A stretch of 64,000 bases of DNA from Wurfbainia villosa (GCA_025175895.1 CM046005.1:64876325-64940324), one strand, 5' to 3'. Positions 20,604 through 32,658 are shown, numbered from the stretch's first letter. Numbers and translations: made by a program. Notes: a model not told the origin generated them from the letters alone.

Positions 20604-21276
20604 AATTTCTCGATCATCAGTCGACTGCCAAAGGTGGCTGTCGACTGACGAAAGTGGCGCGAGAAGAGAATGCTTCATAGTCGACTGATCAGTCGGCTAT
20701 GGGGCGATCAGTCGAATCGGCGAGATCGCCAATCGAATGCCTAAGCAACTGTTGGGTGATGACGACCGTGATTCAGACGACGCCGCCAAAGCCATTCAGA
20801 AGGGCGGCAAATAATCACGATGCGACAATGATCACGCCGCCTAACGGAAGATTTTGGCTCTCTCTATAAAAAGAGAGGGTGTGGGCTTTAGGGAGGTTAA
20901 TGTTCATGCTCCTAAGTGCTCCACACGATTCCTACTCTTTCTTTTTGTTCTTATTTCAATCTTATTGTAAGAAGGAGTGCATTCTTGTAAAGAGATTACC
21001 TCCACCTTGCTTGGGCTAAAGGAGAGGCTAGTGGAGTTGGTTGAGGAGTGATTCACCTGAACGAATCGTCCGTGGATTAGCGACAAGGGTCGTGAACCAC
21101 GTTACATCTCCGGTGTTAGCGTTTGTGCTTGCTTCTCTTTGTATTTGTCTTAATCGCTTGTTTAGCTTTATATTTCCACTGCGCTAATAGTAATTGTAGA
21201 CGATTAAGCGAACAACTTCCATCTTCATCGAATTGGGCTATTCACCCCCCTCTAGCCGGCCACCGATCCTCCAACA
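20604..21276 (+). repeat. Right part of solo LTR E
   Basis: It continues LTR E after element D and matches the reverse complement of 40620-41290. It includes TATAAAAA (20865-20872) within a CTCTC/GAGAG stem and the terminal GGCTATTCACCCCCCTCTAGCC...CCAACA. No primer site follows, supporting a solo LTR. Confidence 0.85.
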
Positions 21277-21514
21277 CGAATGCTTTCACTCTTCTTAGTG
21301 ATAAATCACATATCAATAAATGAGAAGCAATCCTCACTATTCTCCAATTCTCCCTTTTTTGAGGAATACTTATCCATCATCCCTTGATGGATAACCTCCT
21401 TCTAAAGACTTACAACCTTTGACCATTACACCATCAATGTCCTTGGAGAGACCCTAAGCCAATAGGAACTCTAAACAATCGAAATTAAGGGTAAAGATTC
21501 AATATTGAACTTTT
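21277..21514 (-). other. Element P: 3' non-coding piece between E and H
   Basis: The reverse complement resembles the N and L 3' region around 37760-38090 and 60110-60410, including the GGCTTAGGG...CTCCAAGGACATTG segment. No gene seen. Confidence 0.6.
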
Positions 21515-22611
21515 TGTTGGATCGATTTGAGCGCTAGAGGGGGGGTGACTAGCGCAAAACAATTTTTTTCGTTCGTTCGTCGATTCGTTAAGCAATAAGA
21601 GTAAACATAACAGAAAAAGAAATAAGAAAAAATAAATTTTACTTGGTTCACAGCCTTCCGGCTGCTAATCCAAGGTCCTAGTGGTCCTAGACCATGCACG
21701 GAGGGAAAATCACTAAACACACTCCTCCTCGTTAGAGGTAGGAGTAAGCGATTACAAAAGCACAAAAAGAATTGAGGTAGAGGGACACTCTCCCTCTCCT
21801 CGTTACGATAAAAGCACGATAATCAAACAACAACTACAAGAAATGATTGAACTCTAAGAATACTTTTACCGATGACTTGTAGATGAGAAGATTGAGCTCT
21901 CGTCGTCATTGTTTCAGCATCGCTTCGTCGTCGTAGGAGTGTCGAAGAGTCGCAGTGTATCGGAAGCACTTGGAGGCTTTTGAATGATTAAAATGGTGAG
22001 AAATGGACCTTCTTTTATAGCCTTGTGAAATCCTAAACATTCAGATTAGGTTTCATGAGAAGATGCCACCTAGCCCTTGAGAAATGGTGATAAGTTTTGA
22101 CTCTCCTCGAAGCTGATCTTTGACCAACAGTCGACTGCCGCCCAAATCAGTCGAACTGATGCCCAGCAGTCGACTGCTACAAGCCAGCAGTCGACTGCTG
22201 GCTAGGCTTTTTGACTGCAATAGAAAGTTAGCTCGAAAATAAGTGATTTCGACGGCCACCAACTGTCCGATCTCGACATAGATGTTCCATGGGATGTCTT
22301 AGTTGGATCATCGCCTAAGGACATCTCCGTACGGAGGACACGACCTTACTTACGCTCCCTCACACGAGCTTACCTCAACCTTTTACCTTTAAAGCTTCGC
22401 TTCCAGTCTTCACCTAAGTTCTTCGGCTCCCTCCGAAGTCCTCCACAGTTTCCTCCGACCACCACGGTTTCCTTCGAGTGTCGCTGACCTTCATCTTAGC
22501 TTAGCATTCCTGCACACTTGGCTTAGCTCGTGAGATAACAAAATGAACTTAACTTTGTGTATTTGCTATAATCAAAACTCAGGTTTGATTCAGGTGCCTA
22601 CTGTACCAACA
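21515..22611 (-). repeat. Element H: 3' LTR (1,097 bp)
   Basis: On the plus strand it starts TGTTGGATCGATTTGAGCGC and ends TGTACCAACA. It is followed by AATCTCTCCCTTTTTG, the inverted polypurine tract AAAAAGGGAGAGAT. It carries CAGTCGACTG copies at 22126-22205 and a minus-strand CTATAAAAG TATA near 22010-22020. Confidence 0.88.
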
Positions 22612-24507
22612 ATCTCTCCCTTTTTGATCTATGACAAACTAACACGAAGTTAAGGAAATAATTGAAGTGCATTAAGTGAATGACTAGCATAAAACAAGAA
22701 TGAGTATACTTAGCTTAACAAGTTAAGTAGGAGTAGGAGTATGACTCTTTTTCAAGTGCTCCCCCTTGACCGAGGGTGAGTACTTGAAAAGGAATTTAAC
22801 CCTCCCCCTTAGTGTTTGCTACTTTAAAAAGTTAAGTAATCAAAATTACTTAACATAGGCCAAATAATTTATATGAAATTTAAGTTAAGTGATCAAAAGT
22901 TAACTTTTGATCTCTCAACTTTGGTATTTTCTTCCCCTTTCTCAATTAAGAAAGTTTAACCATAAAGGTTAAGTTTAAAAATTAAGTTAGGTACTCGGGC
23001 CATTAAAAGATATATAATATGTGTATTAAGTTAAGTTATCAAAAATTTGATCCCTTAACTTTGGCCTTTTCTCCCCCTTTTGCCATAAATCGAAAAGAGT
23101 AGGGGGTTTGAAAACCATAGTTTTTTTTGAATTTTTTTGAAAAATAAGGTTTTTGTCCAAGCATGTTCCAAATAAATTTTGAAAATAGTAGTTTAAACAT
23201 AAGCTCATCTATTTGGATGTTCAACTCTATTTGACTTGATTGATATGGAATGATCAACAAGTCCTAATTAGAGTTGGTTAATATCGGTAATTATACTCTG
23301 TGGTTCATGTCGATGCACTAAATCTACATCTGGAACCAAGGGTAGGGTCCTAACATCTCACGCCCATCTACGTGGCTAAGTACACAAACACATTAGTCCT
23401 ATGTGTTGCGAGATGTATTGACTCCTTAAATCTATAGGTACATGATATCTAGGGTAAGCCCTAAGTTAGTTCCATCGGTAATTTACCAAACAGCGCACGT
23501 GAAGTTTAGAATTGCCCAAATAGCGCCCTATACTTTCATATTTACCAAATATCACACTTAATTCCCTTTTTACCCCTCCCGCCAAACAGACCTACAATTT
23601 AATTTTGAGAGAGAATTTGCATGCATCCGAGCCACAACTGGAAATCTCGAACCATCCAAACGTGGTGCTGGGAATTCAAATCCCAGCACCACCTTTTTTA
23701 TATGATTTCTAATTTATATCGGTCTGATTTCTGAAATATTACTGTGAATACCTAATAAAATCTTGAATATCAGAAATTTTGGCCATGGATACACAGAGGG
23801 ACACTACCCAAACTCAATGGACTTGGATTGGATCGAAGAAGAGGTTAATAGGACCATCAATGGGTTTTGATCGAAACCCATTGATGGATCTAGAGGAGTC
23901 CAAATTCTGAAATCTTGACATAGACTAAAAGATCTTACAACATGAATTTTTGATATGTTGAGGAAACTTAGTTTTAATCCTCCTACCTCCCAATTTTGAC
24001 TTGTGTCGAAAAAAAAGATGGTGTTGGAAATTAAATCCCAACACCACAGTGGAATTGCAAATCCCAGCACCACCACTGTGGTGGTGTTGGGAGTGCAACA
24101 CTATTATGGTGCTGGAATTTGAATTCTCAACACCACGTTTTGATGGTTCGGGATTTCTAGTTGTGGCTCGATGCATGCAAATTCTCTCTTAGCATTAAAT
24201 TACAAGTCTATTTGATGGGAGGGGTAAAAAGGGAATTAAGTGTGCTATTTGGTAAATATGAAAGTATGAGGTGCTATTTGGACAATTCTAAACTTCACGT
24301 GCGTTGTTTGGTAAATTGTTGTAGTTCCATTAACATGAAAAGTAAATAATAGAGTATATAAAAATGTAAGTCCTACTCTATTACGCACATGCCCAATTTT
24401 CGTCTTAGTAGACTAAATTCGATTTTGGTTAGCGGCTTGGTAAAAAGATCGGCTAGGTTTGACTTGGATTCCACATATTCGAGTTGAATGGTCCCGTTAG
24501 CTACGTA
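22612..24507 (-). other. Element H: 3' non-coding region
   Basis: Gene-free apart from the inserted foldback element. Polypurine tracts in inverted form (CTCCCCCTT) occur near 22760, 22803 and 23072, besides the functional one next to the LTR. The frames at 23026-23260 and 23804-24349 are AT-rich or repeat-driven and not credible. Confidence 0.65.
23476..24321. mobile_element. Mutator-like foldback element (846 bp)
   Basis: Long terminal inverted repeats of about 210-240 bp read CGGTAATTTACCAAAC inward from the left and CAACAATTTACCAAAC from the right, and stay alignable to a GGTGCTGGGAATTCAAAT-like stretch. The flanks are a perfect 9-bp duplication TAGTTCCAT (23467-23475 and 24322-24330), the Mutator signature. 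The centre has a further perfect stem CCATCAATGGGTTT/AAACCCATTGATGG at about 23852-23887. No transposase is encoded. Confidence 0.9.
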
Positions 24508-25122
24508 TTATCGAATAAAGTGGTGTTTAACTTCTATATGTTTGGTCATAGAGTGGCATATAGGGTTCTTGGTTAAGTTGATTGAGCTAATATTATCTAT
24601 GTGAGTATTAATATTGTTGAAGTTTAAGTTAAAGTCTTGGAGAGTGTGCTTCATCCAAAGAAATTGAGCTACACACTCACCCATTGCGACGTATTCGGCT
24701 TCAGTGGTAGATAAGGCAACACAGTGTTGCTTCCTACTACACCAACTCACTAGACTTGAGCCAAGAAGTTGATAGCAACCACTCGTTCTCTTTCTATCGA
24801 GTTTACTACTGGTATAGTCGGAGTCGGAGTAGTCGATTAGTTCGAACTCGGTAGATCTAGGGTACCAAATACCTACGCTTAGCGTGCCCTTTAGATATCT
24901 AAGGATACACTTAACTAATGTTAGGTGAGACTCCTTATCACAAGTTTGGAACCTTGCGCACATACTTACTACAAATAATATATCGGGTCGACTCACAGTT
25001 AAGTAAAGGAGACTCCTTATCGTGCTCCTATAGTATTTTAGGCCAATAGGTTTTCCGTCTACATCTTCTCCTATATTAACATTTGTTGCCATGGGTGTAT
25101 TAATGATTTTAGCCTTTTTCAT
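24508..25122 (-). pseudogene. Element H: RT end and RNase H
   Basis: 204 residues: the TPMATN and YRSTIRSLLYLT segments typical of the RT C-terminus, SRPDILF, then RNase H with DYSDSDY, STTEAEYVAMGE and HSMTKHIEVKHHF. It is close to element C but more broken; the RNase H tail after the KHHFIR segment is lost to a stop. Confidence 0.88.
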
Positions 25123-25194
25123 TCCGAATCGGTTAATTAATTCCTTAGCGTATTTTTGTTGATGTAAATAGATTCCTTCTTTAGTTTGTTTAAT

Positions 25195-25704
25195 TTATAA
25201 TCCTAGAAATAAATTTAATTCTCCTACTAAGTTCATTTCAAATTCACTTTTCATGAGTGAAATGAACTCGTTTAGTAGGATTGAATTAGTGGTTCCAAAT
25301 ATTATGTCATCTACGTAGATTTGGGCTATAAAAATTTCTTTGCCTATGGATTTTACGAAAAGGGTTGGGTCGACTAAGCCTTGGCTAACCCCTTTGGACT
25401 TAAGGTATATAGAAAGCCTCTCATACCAAGATCTAGGAGCTTGTTTTAGTCCATATAACGCTTTCTTGAGTTTAAACACATGGTTGGGTTTATCTAAGCT
25501 TTCGAATCATGGGGTTTGACTAACGTACACTTCTTCCTTAATAAGTCCATTCAAGAATGCCGACTTGACATCCATTTGAAATAATTTAAATCCTTGATGT
25601 GCAACGTATGCTAACAACATTCGGATGAATTCTAATCTAGCTACGGGGGCATAGGTTTTATCGTAATCTAAGCCTTCTACTTGACTAAACCCTTTTGTGA
25701 CCAA
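25195..25704 (-). pseudogene. Element H: reverse transcriptase core, two frames
   Basis: 25507-25704 carries QVEGLDYDKTYAP and QMDVKSAFLNG. 25195-25479 carries YGLKQAPRSWY and YVDDIIFG. A stop and small frame change separate them, so no active enzyme can be made. Together they match residues 55-220 of the element C RT. Confidence 0.88.
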
Positions 25705-25812
25705 TCTTGCTTTATTTCTAACTACTTCACCTTTGTCATCAATTTTGTTTCGGAAGACCCACCTTGTTCTAATAATTAATTTATCTTTAGGTGGTGGTAC
25801 TAATTCCCAAAC

Positions 25813-26496
25813 TTAGTTCCTAATAAATTGAGCTAGCTCTTCTTGCATTGCAATAATCCAATCGGGATCAAGAAGAGCTTGTTCAATTGACTTGGGGTTG
25901 ATTTTCGAAATCAAGGAAATTTGACTAAGGTTTCGATATGACTCTCTAGTTTGAACCCCTAGGTTAGGATCACCTATCACTTGGTCGATAGGATGATTTG
26001 ATTGAACTCTTGGATTAGGATCACCTATCACTTGGTCGATAGGATGATTTGTTTGAACCCTAGGTTGACTCGAGTTAGGATTAATACTGGACTCGATTTC
26101 AAGGTTAGAGTCGAGTCTGGTATGAACCGGTTCGTTAGTTGATTTTACTGTAGGTTTTGTGGGTTTAGGTCCTTCGTCGAATACTACATTAATAGTTTCC
26201 TCAATTCTAAGGGTGTCATTGTTATATACTCTATAGGCTTTACTCGTAGTTGAGTAACCTAGAAAGATTCTGATGGAGGTTTTGGATGTGAACTTTCCTA
26301 GGTAGTCCTTAGTATTTAGGATATGTACCTTACACCCAAATACCCTAAAGTATTTGATGTTAGGTACTTTATTATGGTAGGTTTCGTATGAGGTCTTAAG
26401 GTGCCTCTTTACGATTAAGATTCTATTTTGGACATAATAAGCTGTACTAATGGCTTCTACCCAAAACCTATCGGGTAGGTTATATTCGTTCAACAT
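25813..26496 (-). pseudogene. Element H: integrase C-terminus and linker, with an internal duplication
   Basis: 227 residues, from MLNEYNLPDRFWVEA through FGCKVHILN and FLGYSTTSKAYRVYN to the ALLDPDWI.AMQEEL start of RT. The linker contains a direct tandem repeat of the HPIDQVIGDPN segment (about 25960-26060). The frame ends just before RT. Confidence 0.85.
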
Positions 26497-26547
26497 GGTC
26501 CTAGCGGCTTCTTGTAGGGTTCTATTTTTTCACTCGACTAGGCCATT

Positions 26548-26835
26548 TTATTGTGAGGTTCTAGGACATGAGAATTTATAGTGGTATCTGTTTAGGTTAC
26601 AGAAATTTGTGAACCTGTAGTTTTTGAATTCACCACCATGATCGCTTCTAAGTCTTTTAATTTTAAGGTTCTTTTGGTTTTCTATTAATTTAAACAAGTT
26701 GATGAGTTGGTATAAGGTATCACTTTTGTGTTTAAGGAACCCAACCCAGGTAAACCTAGAATAGTCATCAATTATGACTAAGAAAAATTGACTCCCATTA
26801 AGTGACTTGGCTCCATGTGAATCAAATAGATCCAA
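26548..26835 (-). pseudogene. Element H: integrase core
   Basis: Opens with MDLFDSHGAKSLNG (first catalytic Asp in this segment), then IIDDYSRFTWV and LRSDHGGEF (second Asp). The frame stops at CPRTSQ, where TAG stands for a Gln codon; the NGLVE segment with the catalytic Glu follows beyond the stop. Upstream zinc-site sequence lies in 26836-27180 with interruptions. Confidence 0.85.
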
Positions 26836-27182
26836 ATGTAGGAGCTCAAGGACACTTTTGGTTCATTCTTGGTTAGTTAGGTGATGTTGTGCCCTAGGTT
26901 GTTTACCTTATTGACAAGCATTACATATTTTATTGTCTAAGTTGTTAAGGTTAGGCAAACCTCTGACTAAGCCACTCTGACTCATCTTGTGAACGAGTCT
27001 TGGGTGCGAGTGACCGAGTCGTCGGTGCCACAACTAAGATTCCTCTTGCTATGTCATAAGACACTTGGTCGAGGAGTTGGGTAAGTTAATTGTGTAGATG
27101 TTGTTATTCCTAGTTCCTTTAAGTATTGTTTTAGAGATTTCATTTGTTTTAATTAAGCATTCATTTTCTAAGAATATAATCT

Positions 27183-27410
27183 TTAGTTGTTATCACACAA
27201 TTGACTTAGACTAAGTAAATTGTATTGAAAATCTTCAACTAATAAAACATTGTGAATTGTGAAATTAGAATTTAGCTCAATATCACCTGATCCGATGATT
27301 TTGAGTTTGTCGTTGTTTCTGAAAGCTATTGATCCTTGTCGTTTGAATCTAAGCTTCGAAAATTTAAGTTGGTCTCCGGTCATATGTCGAGAGCACCCAC
27401 TTTCTAACAA
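27183..27410 (-). pseudogene. Element H: protease with active-site Asp changed to Glu
   Basis: 75 residues: LESGCSRHMTGD replaces the DSGCSRHMTGD active site, so the catalytic Asp is Glu (GAA). SLSQLCD follows as in element C. This change should abolish proteolysis. Confidence 0.8.
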
Positions 27411-27985
27411 CCATTGATCCTACACACAAAGTAGTTGGATCGGATATTGGAATTTAAGATTTGGTTGAAGATTATTAGTCCTAGATCTTATCACCCATTT
27501 CTACATGATCAAACACGTTATCCTTATGTGTTCTTGTGAGATGACTTCAATTTTACTTGATTAACTTTAATGAATTGAAGCTAGTCAACCTTGGGTTAGA
27601 TTCGGATTTAACCCTAAGCTTGTCAAGTCACCTTTTCAAGAAATTGACTTCCAGGTCGTGGCGAGGCACAGAGGTCTTCTTTGATCGGAACAACGACCAC
27701 TTCCTTAGACAAAGTCAAGTTCGAGAAAATAATAACTTGATTCACCTAAGATCACCTCCTGGTCTAACTAGTTAAGGATACAACGAGGTAGCTTCAGCTA
27801 GTTCCACTTAGTCGAGTGCACCGAGCTAGATACGCCTTATCTAGCTTGGACACACGGGACTTCGCTTCCCTAGCATACTATCATCTCACCGCATCCTAGT
27901 ACTATGTTGTCAAGAATTGACTAGTTATAGGTCCTATCTAACCATTCTAAAAATAAAAAAAAAAGCCTAAGCATGCAAAGTTTAA

Positions 27986-28768
27986 TTAATAGCACAAAAA
28001 AGTACTAGCTCTCCCTGGACCATTGAATCGGTTCGGTCTTTCCACATAGTGGATTTGGTTCTTGGGAACCCAGTACTTGTTAGATCCTAATTTAGAAATC
28101 AAAACGGTCTTAGGGACCCATGCTTGAACATGTTTTTCATTTCGACTTACAATCGACATATATGACTTGTTAGTCGTATTTGAGCTAAACCCAAGCCCGA
28201 CCTTGTTGTACATGGCCCTTTGCGATCCAAGTAAGAGGTCAAGTCCCTTTGATCCCAAAATGAACCTTTCCAACGTATACCTAAGATCTTCGACTTGACT
28301 TTTCAAAAGTGAGTTCTCAACTTCGAGCTTTTCAACTCGAGTTGAGTCCTCCTTTTGAACTTGGCTAGTTGAAGAGGTTAGGGAGACCTCGTGTTTAAGG
28401 AGTTTAACCTCCTTAACTAAGGTCTCAACCATGGACTCGGACTTAGCTAACTTTCTAGTTAAGAATTTAATTGCATTGTATAAAATGCTAAGCAAAGATC
28501 GACTTACCTTAAGTGACCCTTTTGAACCAGATGCGTATCCGTGGCTTGTCTTGAATAGCGATTCATCATCGGATTCGGACTCAGACTCTTCCTCGGGTTC
28601 GGAGTCTTGTTCGGGCTCGGTCGGCTTGGCCATGAAGACGAGATCGTCGTCTTCCTCCTCCGACGATTCTTCCCAAGTAGCATTAAGCGCTTTCTTGGAC
28701 TTGGGTGCTTTGTTCTTGAGTTTCAGACACTCCGACTTGATGTGTCTGAACTTGTTACATTCAAACAT
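27986..28768 (-). pseudogene. Element H: gag C-terminal half
   Basis: 260 residues starting at the zinc knuckle (ECNKFRHIKSEC; the first Cys falls outside the frame). An acidic Ser/Glu-rich stretch follows (about 35-75), then a long coiled coil (about 95-165) and a LGSQRAMYNKVGLG segment shared with D and J gag, ending with a KYWVPKNQIHYV-type tail. The N-terminal half of gag is missing because the element jumps to LTR sequence near 28880. Confidence 0.85.
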
Positions 28769-28880
28769 CTAAAATTAGAATTAGGTTTAGATTTACCTTG
28801 ATTGGTGGGTCGTGTTTGGCTCTTGATCATCTTCCGAACTAGATTCACTAGTTATTTTTCCATCTCGGGGTCTACCTCCG

Positions 28881-29167
28881 ACTCGTACGAAGGACACGAC
28901 CTTACTTACGCTCCCTCACACGAGCTTACCTCAACCTTTTACCTTTGAAGTTTCGCTTTCGGTCTTCACCTGAATTCTTCGGCTCCCTCCGAAGTCCTCC
29001 ACGATTTCCTCCGACCACCATAGTTTCCTCCGAGTGTCACTGATCTTCAGCTTAGCTTAGCATTCCTGCACACTTGGCTCAACTCGTGAGATAACAAAAT
29101 AAACTTAACTTTATGTATTTGCTATAATCAAAACTCAAGTTTGATTCAGGTGCCTTCTACACCAACA
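28881..29167 (-). repeat. Element H: remnant of the 5' LTR
   Basis: About 287 bp matching the 22330-22611 end of the 3' LTR and ending ACACCAACA. The inner border falls at CGTACG(A/G)AGGACACGACC, present in both parents, so the deletion probably used this short homology. Confidence 0.8.
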
Positions 29168-29636
29168 TTTTCACCTCCCTTAAAATTCGATTTTTACCCT
29201 AAACACCTCTCCTAATTCATTTCCAATGGATTTTCACCATTCTAATACTTTCCAAAGCATATTCTAGGGTAAGGAGATATTAGAGTACAAAAACATAGCT
29301 GATACATGGCTAAACAAATCTTGTTTAGCCAAAATTAGCACTAGCAGTCGACTTGGTCAGCAACCAGTCGACTGTGATCAACATCAGTCGACTACCCTTA
29401 AGCGGCAGTCGACTAATACTGCAAATGCAAAAAATCAAGTTCAGAAATTGTTTTTTCAAAATTCATTAATAAATATACATAATTTAAAAAATCTTGAAAC
29501 TTCATACGTATAATATTTATGTCAATAATTATGCGTGAAAAATAATTTTAAATTAAAATACCCATTAAAATGAGAGATTGATACAAAGTTCAAAATCATT
29601 AAAAATTTCAATATTTTAAGCCTACTTTGTATCAAC
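29168..29636 (-). other. Element P: 3' non-coding piece between H and J
   Basis: The reverse complement matches 37300-37745 of N (the CATTGGATATGGATTAGGAGAGGTGTT-like region). Four CAGTCGACTG-type sites, one perfect, lie at 29344-29425. No gene. Confidence 0.65.
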
Positions 29637-30703
29637 TATTGGAGGATCGGTGGCCAGCTAGAGGGGGGTGAATAGCCCAATTCGTAGACGATGGAGTTCG
29701 TTCGCATCTTGATTGTCTAAGTAAAGTTAGCGCAGTGGAAATATAGAGCTAAATAAAATAATTAAGACAAAACACAAGAAGGAAGAAGATGCAAACTCGA
29801 ACACACAAATGTAACATGGTTCACGACCCTTGCTGCTAATCTACGAACGATTCGTTCAGGTGAATCACCCCTCAATCTAACCCACTAGATCTCTCCTTTT
29901 GCCCAAGCAAGGTAGAGGTAACCCTTCTTACAACAAACACTCCTTACAATAGGATTGAAATAAAAGCAAGGAGAAGGAGTAGGAATCATGTGGAGCACTT
30001 AGGGGATACTTGGGGAATGAACATTAACCTCTCTAAAGCCCACACCCTCTCTTTTTATAGAGAGAGGCGAAATCTTCCTGTTGGACATGTGCAAGTAGAC
30101 TGTCGCATCCCAGTAGTCGACTGCTGCCCTTGCAATGGATCCTAACATCGTCTGAATCGCTATCGTCATCACCCAACGACCACCTGGGTAGTCGACTAGC
30201 GATCTCGCCGATTTGACTGATAGCCTCGTAGCTGACTGATCAGTCGGATACGAAGCGTTCTGTGTCCGCACCACTTTCGACAGTCGACATCCACCTTTGG
30301 CAGTCGACTGATGATCGGGAAATTCAGTCGAACACCAGTCGAACTCAATTCGACTTGGACCAATTCGACTGCCAATACTTTGCAGTCGACTGATGTCGAA
30401 TGGCTTGTTTAAGCATCCGACGGTCGAGTAAAACCTCAACCCACTCGATTGAGCATCCAACACTCCCATTCGTTGGGTAAAACCTCAAACTAATGTTTGA
30501 GCATCCGACTTAACCACACGTCGGGTAAAACCTCAAACCCTAGTTTGAGCATCCGAGTTGTCGGATAAAACCTCAACCCATTCAGTTGAGCATCCGACGC
30601 TTGACTTAGCCATTCGGCCAAGTTCACTTATGAGCTACTATTTACAAATCGTTCATTCTCTCATCTCCCTTGAAGTCCCTCGCCAAAGCTCTCTTCGTCC
30701 GGC
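29637..30703 (-). repeat. Element J: truncated 3' LTR
   Basis: On the plus strand it starts TATTGGAGGATCGG (from TGTTGG) and aligns with 40620-41690. It then breaks near 30703 into internal 3' sequence, so about 330 bp of U3 and the polypurine tract are lost. It contains palindromes at 30110-30400 and a TATA in a CTCT/AGAG stem near 30050-30066. Confidence 0.8.
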
Positions 30704-31550
30704 ACGCAATTTCAGCCTTTTCTGATTTCCGGACCGAAATTCAGAAATACATTAAAAATTATATAAAATTCAAAAAATCATGAAAATTTGAAAACATATT
30801 TCTTGTAAAGTCTTTTATCAATGAAAAATAGGTTTTCATGAAAATTCATTCAATTTTCCAACATTTGCAAAAACTTAAAAGTCTTAAAAAATTTCAAAGT
30901 TTTATCAATTTGAGAACTTAGTTTTACCTTGAAATGATTTAAAACATGAATACACAAATTATAAGACAAGAAATGGTTTTGAAAACATTTGAAATATCCA
31001 ACCATGATCTTTGGGCAATATGTCTATGAATTAAACATATGCTTTTCCCATGATTGATCTATTATTGCTATGATATGATACATGTAAATGACCATCTAAA
31101 TGTCATAAGCATTAGCAGACCATTTGTATCAACCTAACATCTCACCCATACTATATTTTCAATCAAGTTAGCCTATAGTGAGTGTGAGATGTACCTAAGA
31201 TATTTGTACTTAACCATCAATTTCATGCAATTTCTATCAAGGTTAAGCATTACTCAATCATGATCATAAAGCAAGCATTGTTCATGAGTCACACATTATC
31301 ACCACCCAACACTACCATCTAAATCATAAATCATGGTCATTTATCAAGTATAAAATCAAGTGTTATAAATCATGATTTGGGTATTATCAATAATTACACA
31401 TCATGATAAAACAAGTACATCATTCAATTCCTAGGTCACACATTATCATCACCCAACACTAAGTCAAAAATCATCACCCACATCATCCTAAGTCAACCAT
31501 TTAACATGATATAAGTAAAGTCCACTTATGGTTGACTTTCTTAGGTTTTC
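30704..31550 (-). other. Element J: 3' non-coding region
   Basis: It aligns with the D 3' region (9120-10000): TTTCTTGTAAG, the ATCCAACCATGATCTTTGGGCAATAT-like block and AACATCTCAC. No gene beyond the gag tail. Confidence 0.65.
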
Positions 31551-32387
31551 CTAACCCTTGAGGATTGACTTGGGAACCCAATACAAATTTTTTCCAATGG
31601 GGTTCACCAAGTATTCCTTTGGGATCCATTTCCTAGCTATCATTGTAGTTTTAGCTTGAGCCCTTGCAATTAAACAATGGTAGACATTCTCATTCTTGGT
31701 TCCCTTATAACCTAGGTCTTTCTTGTTGAAACTTGCCCTTTGGCTCCCAATTATCATGTTCAAGGTATTTGAACCAATAGTAAATTTTTCTAAGGCCTTT
31801 GTAAGAAATTCTAACTTTTTCCTTAAAGCCTTATTTTCCTCAACTAAGCATGTATCATTTACATTAGAAGAATTATCATTATCATGGGAACATGCAATTT
31901 TTAATTTTTCTTCTAGTTCATTAATTTCATTTAGCATGCTTTTGTTCTTCATTTTAACCCTAAATAAATCCCTAGTTAGGCTAGTAATTATTTGAGGGTA
32001 GTTTTGTTACCTTACTTACCCAATCTCCTTCGGATGATGATGATGATGACGCTCCCCCTTCACTCGAGATCTTCTCTTCACTTGAGCTTGTTTCTCCTTT
32101 TTCCGAGGAGGTGGACTCTACATCATCAACTCCCATTAGCACCAAGTGGGTGACAATGTCTTCCTCTTCCGATGATGAAGGATCATCCCACGTGACCTTC
32201 AAGTTGTGTGCCTTGGCCTTCCCTTTTTCTTTTGATTTTCTTTCTTCTTTCTTCTTCTTGCTCTCCTTCTTCTTGTCTTCTTTCTTTCTTCTTTCTTCCT
32301 TGCTTTTGTTCAAGAGGGGAAGATCCCACGTGACCTTCAAGTTGTGTGCCTTGGCCTTCCTTGCTTTCTTCCTTGCTTTTCTTATAG
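31551..32387 (-). pseudogene. Element J: gag C-terminal part
   Basis: The frame 31551-31952 holds the coiled coil and the FTIGSNTLNMIIGSQRASF segment and ends NLYWVPKSILKG then stop, with no protease after it. Upstream, about 32000-32387, a second frame reads Lys/Glu-rich and acidic Ser-rich sequence as in D gag. It carries a partial duplication of the AHNLKVTWD segment on both sides of LPLLNKSKEE. N is inserted at 32388; the N-terminal part is at 39666-40512. Confidence 0.82.
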
Positions 32388-32658
32388 TGTTGGTGCAATC
32401 GACCCAGGTCACAATTGACCAGGACTCGAGTTTGACTCGAGTGATGTTTTGATGTTCGACAAAAACATATGACAATGTAATTGTCATGGGAAAGTCCAAG
32501 TCTTGGGTACTTGGCACGGAAAGTCCAAGTGAGACACTTGGCATTTGGGAAAGTCCAAGTCTTGAGTACTTGGCATGGAAAGTCCAACATGGGTTGGCAA
32601 GGGAAAGTCCAAGCATGGTCTTGGCATGGAAAGTCCAACATGGGTTGGCAAGGGGAAG
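32388..32658 (+). repeat. Element N: truncated 5' LTR
   Basis: It starts TGTTGGTGCAATCG and matches 38244-38514 nearly base for base. It ends abruptly at AGGGGAAG before TGTCACGCCC. It consists largely of the GTCCAAG...CTTGGC array (32490-32656). Confidence 0.85.

Larger units (their letters stand above)
7893..21276 (+). mobile_element. E: solo LTR of the X family, split by element D
   Basis: The left part is 7893-8626 and the right part 20604-21276, about 1,407 bp together. That fits the 1,398-bp X-family LTR at 40620-42017 read in reverse. It starts TGTTAGGGCAATC and ends CCAACA. The flanks are TGAAT (7888-7892) and CGAAT (21277-21281), a TSD with one C/T difference. Neither a primer site nor a polypurine tract of its own is present, so it is a solo LTR formed by LTR-LTR recombination, later invaded by D. 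Confidence 0.8.
21515..29167 (-). mobile_element. Element H: defective Sirevirus-like Ty1/copia
   Basis: Minus strand: remnant of the 5' LTR (28881-29167), gag C-terminal half, protease, integrase, RT, RNase H, 3' non-coding region with a Mutator-like insertion, and a full 3' LTR (21515-22611). The outer flanks share TTTT (CTTTT left, TTTTC right), so the TSD is ambiguous. The P 3' region resumes at 29168, confirming the right border. Pol is split by many stops and frameshifts, and the start of gag, the primer site and most of the 5' LTR are missing. Confidence 0.85.

Noticed and set aside
8622..20608. Clean TSD for element D
   Set aside because: AATGG against AATTT matches at only three of five bases, so I rely on host LTR continuity instead.
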